DNA of 64,000 nt, taken from contig JAJZNL010000012.1 of assembly GCA_021852345.1 (NCBI GenBank), positions 1 through 64,000 of the forward strand, read 5' to 3'. Made by a program: the position numbers and the translations under genes. Each line of letters starts with the position of its first letter. The stretch's first letter is position 1. This stretch comes from Actinomycetes bacterium. GTDB taxonomy: Bacteria > Actinomycetota > Acidimicrobiia > Acidimicrobiales > JABEUL01. A model generated the notes under the pieces. The model did not search any database and had not been told where the DNA came from. It saw only the letters and a program-made list of their open reading frames with translations. This document shows, piece by piece, positions 61,321 to 64,000 of this stretch.

Positions 61321-63147
61321 CTACCGAGTTCTGGTTTTTGCTCTGGACTGCGCCGCCAAAACAACCTTCCTTATTCGGGTGTTTTTTGGCGTTACTTCGA
61401 CACACTCATCTTCGGTGATAAATTCCAGAGCTTGCTCCAGGTTTAATATTTTTGCCGGTGTCAGTTTTTCAAAAACTTCCGATGTTGATGAACGCATGTT
61501 TGTCAACTTCTTTTCTTTAGTCGGGTTTACGTCCATAGAGTCGGTTCGAGAGTTTTCACCGACAACCATTCCTTCATAAACCTCCGTACCCGGTGCAACA
61601 AAGAGAACTCCTCTCTCCTGCAGAGAAGTTAGGGCATAGGATGTGGTCGATCCTTGTCTATCTGCAATAAGACTTCCGTTACGTTTCAGCTTTAAGTCTC
61701 CGGCATATTCGTCATAACCGTCGTATATATGATTTAATACACCGGTTCCACGGGTTTCGGTTAGAAATTCGTTCCTCAATCCGATTAGGCCTCTTGCAGG
61801 GATTCGATAATCCAATCTGATCCAACCAGAACCGTGATTGACCATTTCGTTAAGAGTACCTTTTCTCAATGCAAGTAGTTGGGTTACAATTCCCAAATAA
61901 TCTTCGGGGATATCCACGGTAACGCGTTCAAAGGGCTCGAATGTTTTACCATCAATCTCTTTTGTAATTACCTTCGGTTTCCCGACGGTCAGTTCAAATC
62001 CTTCTCTTCGCATGGTTTCTATCAATACGGCAAGCTGGAGTTCACCTCTGCCCAGCACTTCATATGTTTCGGGCTTGTCGGTACTGCGAACTTGGATGGA
62101 GACGTTACCTATAGTTTCTTGATCTAATCGGTCTTTTAGGATTCGCGAAGTAAGTTTAGTTCCTTCTTTTCCCGAAAAAGGAGATGTGTTAATACCGATA
62201 GTCATTGCCAGTGAAGGTTCGTCTACCGTAATTACTGGAAGTCTTTCGGGAAAATCGGCGTCGGTCAAAGTTTCGCCGATTGTAATTTGATCGATTCCCG
62301 CTACGGCGGCAATCTCTCCTGGTCCTACGGAGTCACACGAGACTCTTTCAAGGCCCTTGGTCGTGTAGAGCTCTGAGATTTTTACCGATTCAGACGAACC
62401 GTCCAGCTTTATCCACATTACCGTTTGCCCCTTTTTTACATAGCCATTTTTAACTCTGACTAGTGCAAGCCTTCCGAGGTATAAAGATGCGTCCAGATTA
62501 GTTACAAGCGCCTGGAATTTTTTATCGGGTTCATAGGAGGGCGGTGGTATTGTAGACAAGATTTCTTCAAATAGAGGGCTTAAATCGGTTCCCGTCTCTC
62601 CTTTTTGATTTGAGCACCAGCCGTTTTTGGCACTTGCAAACAAGATTGGAAAGAGGATCTGGTCTTCATCAGCATCCAAATCCAAGAACAACTCCTCTAT
62701 CTCGGTTATTACTTCGTCAATTCTGGAATCTTCTCTGTCAACTTTATTAATGACAACAATAACTGGGAGGCGAAGTCTCAGTGCTTTTCGCAGGACATAT
62801 CGGGTTTGAGGTAAGGGCCCTTCTGAAGCATCAACTAATAGCAAGACTCCGTCCACCATCGTAAGGCTCCGTTCTACCTCCCCTCCAAAGTCGGCATGCC
62901 CGGGCGTGTCTACTATTGTTATTACAGTGTTATTATAAATTACAGACGTGTGTTTGGCAAGTATGGTGATTCCTTTTTCTTTTTCCAAGTCGTTGGAATC
63001 CATAACCCTGTCTTTGACCTCGCCTCGATTCGAGATGGATCCGGTTTGCATCAGCATTTTGTCGACCAGAGTAGTTTTTCCGTGATCGACATGTGCCACG
63101 ATTGCAATATTTCTAAGTTCGTTTCTGGTAGTTAATTTGGTTTTCAT
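61321..63147 (-). CDS. typA: GTP-binding protein TypA/BipA
   Basis: 608 aa; [64 protein letters not shown]. Confidence 0.96.
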   Translation of the reverse strand: MKTKLTTRNELRNIAIVAHVDHGKTTLVDKMLMQTGSISNRGEVKDRVMDSNDLEKEKGITILAKHTSVIYNNTVITIVDTPGHADFGGEVERSLTMVDGVLLLVDASEGPLPQTRYVLRKALRLRLPVIVVINKVDREDSRIDEVITEIEELFLDLDADEDQILFPILFASAKNGWCSNQKGETGTDLSPLFEEILSTIPPPSYEPDKKFQALVTNLDASLYLGRLALVRVKNGYVKKGQTVMWIKLDGSSESVKISELYTTKGLERVSCDSVGPGEIAAVAGIDQITIGETLTDADFPERLPVITVDEPSLAMTIGINTSPFSGKEGTKLTSRILKDRLDQETIGNVSIQVRSTDKPETYEVLGRGELQLAVLIETMRREGFELTVGKPKVITKEIDGKTFEPFERVTVDIPEDYLGIVTQLLALRKGTLNEMVNHGSGWIRLDYRIPARGLIGLRNEFLTETRGTGVLNHIYDGYDEYAGDLKLKRNGSLIADRQGSTTSYALTSLQERGVLFVAPGTEVYEGMVVGENSRTDSMDVNPTKEKKLTNMRSSTSEVFEKLTPAKILNLEQALEFITEDECVEVTPKNTRIRKVVLAAQSRAKTRTR

Positions 63148-63934
63148 AGCTTGATAAATTTAATTTTTTCGTTGGTTCATTTGAACATTTGTTTATATTG
63201 ATTATATTGATTTTATTTAAGTCGTTGTCACCGAAAAGAAACTAAATTCGATCCAATTTCAATAACTGATTTATTTGAACATTACAGCTTTCTTAGATTT
63301 TTTGTTTGATTTTGTATCGACTTTACTCTATAGGCATTAACTCTATCGAAATAGGATTCGTTGAATTAAATTAGGAACATAGCGCTATTGACGTTGCAAA
63401 ACATCCAATGTTTGGTTGGTGGTTTTTTGCGAAAATGAAAAATAAGTTAGCAAACTAATTAAATCTTAAGTCTGCATATTTATGTTTTGTTGACCGGTTT
63501 TTCGATTTAAGTTTGTGTCTTTAACCAAATTGCAAGGACACATCTATTTTAATCCATAATTTTGTGACTGCCGCAACAGATTTATTAATGTTCTGAAATA
63601 TTGCTTGTCATTGAAAAGCTTATTGGTCCATAAAGCAGAAAGTTTATCGACAACTGGAGCTGTAAACTTCGAAAAGGCGCTATTGCCATCGCTCTTTTTA
63701 AAGGCGTTAGTTCACCTAAGTTTCCCAAATTAATAAAAATTAATGAAAGGTGTTGTCTCAATAAAGACAGGTTTGAATCGCAGCTTTCATCTCCATGATG
63801 TCCGCTGTACTTCGGCGTGATTCTGTTTTCGCAAAAAACTTCGACCGTTTTGCAACCGTGGCTTATTCATCGATAATTTATTAAGTGGACTAATGTCTCC
63901 AAAATTTTGGATTAGAAGTTGCAACTGCAGCCTA

Positions 63935-63962
63935 CTTAAGTATATTATTCAATATACTTAAG
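63935..63962. repeat. 11-bp perfect inverted repeat CTTAAGTATAT-TATTCA-ATATACTTAAG
   Basis: Read directly at the right end of the window. Confidence 0.9.
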
Positions 63963-64000
63963 ATATACTAATGACATCAAAAGTGTTGTACTCCAATAGT

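Noticed and set aside
63766-63785. caggtttgaatcgcagc, tRNA T-arm-like
   Set aside because: Stem bases do not pair and no cloverleaf can be built.

Overview
The window is a gene-dense, low-GC bacterial chromosome segment. Its core gene content is actinobacterial (my inference: Acidimicrobiia-like, from QcrCAB with CtaE/CtaC/CtaF, a ThrC-CysO pair, HemQ, TreS with a maltokinase homologue, and Asp-type MurA). I see about 50 credible genes and no rRNA, tRNA, CRISPR array, transposase or prophage. Recognisable blocks: TPP enzyme/GlcD; glpX|murA (divergent); meaB-treS-mak-like; galT; a SAM-I/IV-type riboswitch upstream of thrC-cysO-like; CIRCE-groEL; hemQ-larE-like; ferredoxin/P450; a four-gene type IV pilin-like cluster; gltA; hemE-hemH-hemY-lnt; ctaE-qcrC-qcrA-qcrB; an acyl-CoA catabolism cluster with TetR; tatA; ctaC-ctaF-(MBL+Rieske); CDF/NifU-like/MFS; an Nramp-related transporter with a soluble MgtE-N/CBS protein; and typA. 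The strongest leads are: (1) a SAM riboswitch over a ThrC-like PLP enzyme plus a CysO-like sulfur carrier, suggesting a protein-thiocarboxylate route to homocysteine; (2) a TreS partner that looks like a maltokinase with its catalytic HGDxHLGQ motif erased; (3) a candidate Mg2+ module of an Nramp-related transporter (DAGG/APW instead of DPGN/MPH), a detached MgtE-N/CBS sensor and a structured 5' leader; (4) an Lnt homologue with Ser in place of the catalytic Cys; (5) an MBL-Rieske fusion with a degenerate HxHxDH motif; (6) a Cys-less thiolase-like protein; (7) recurrent perfect short tandem duplications (about 10-29 bp) at gene boundaries. All homology calls come from recognising motifs by eye; no database search was run.
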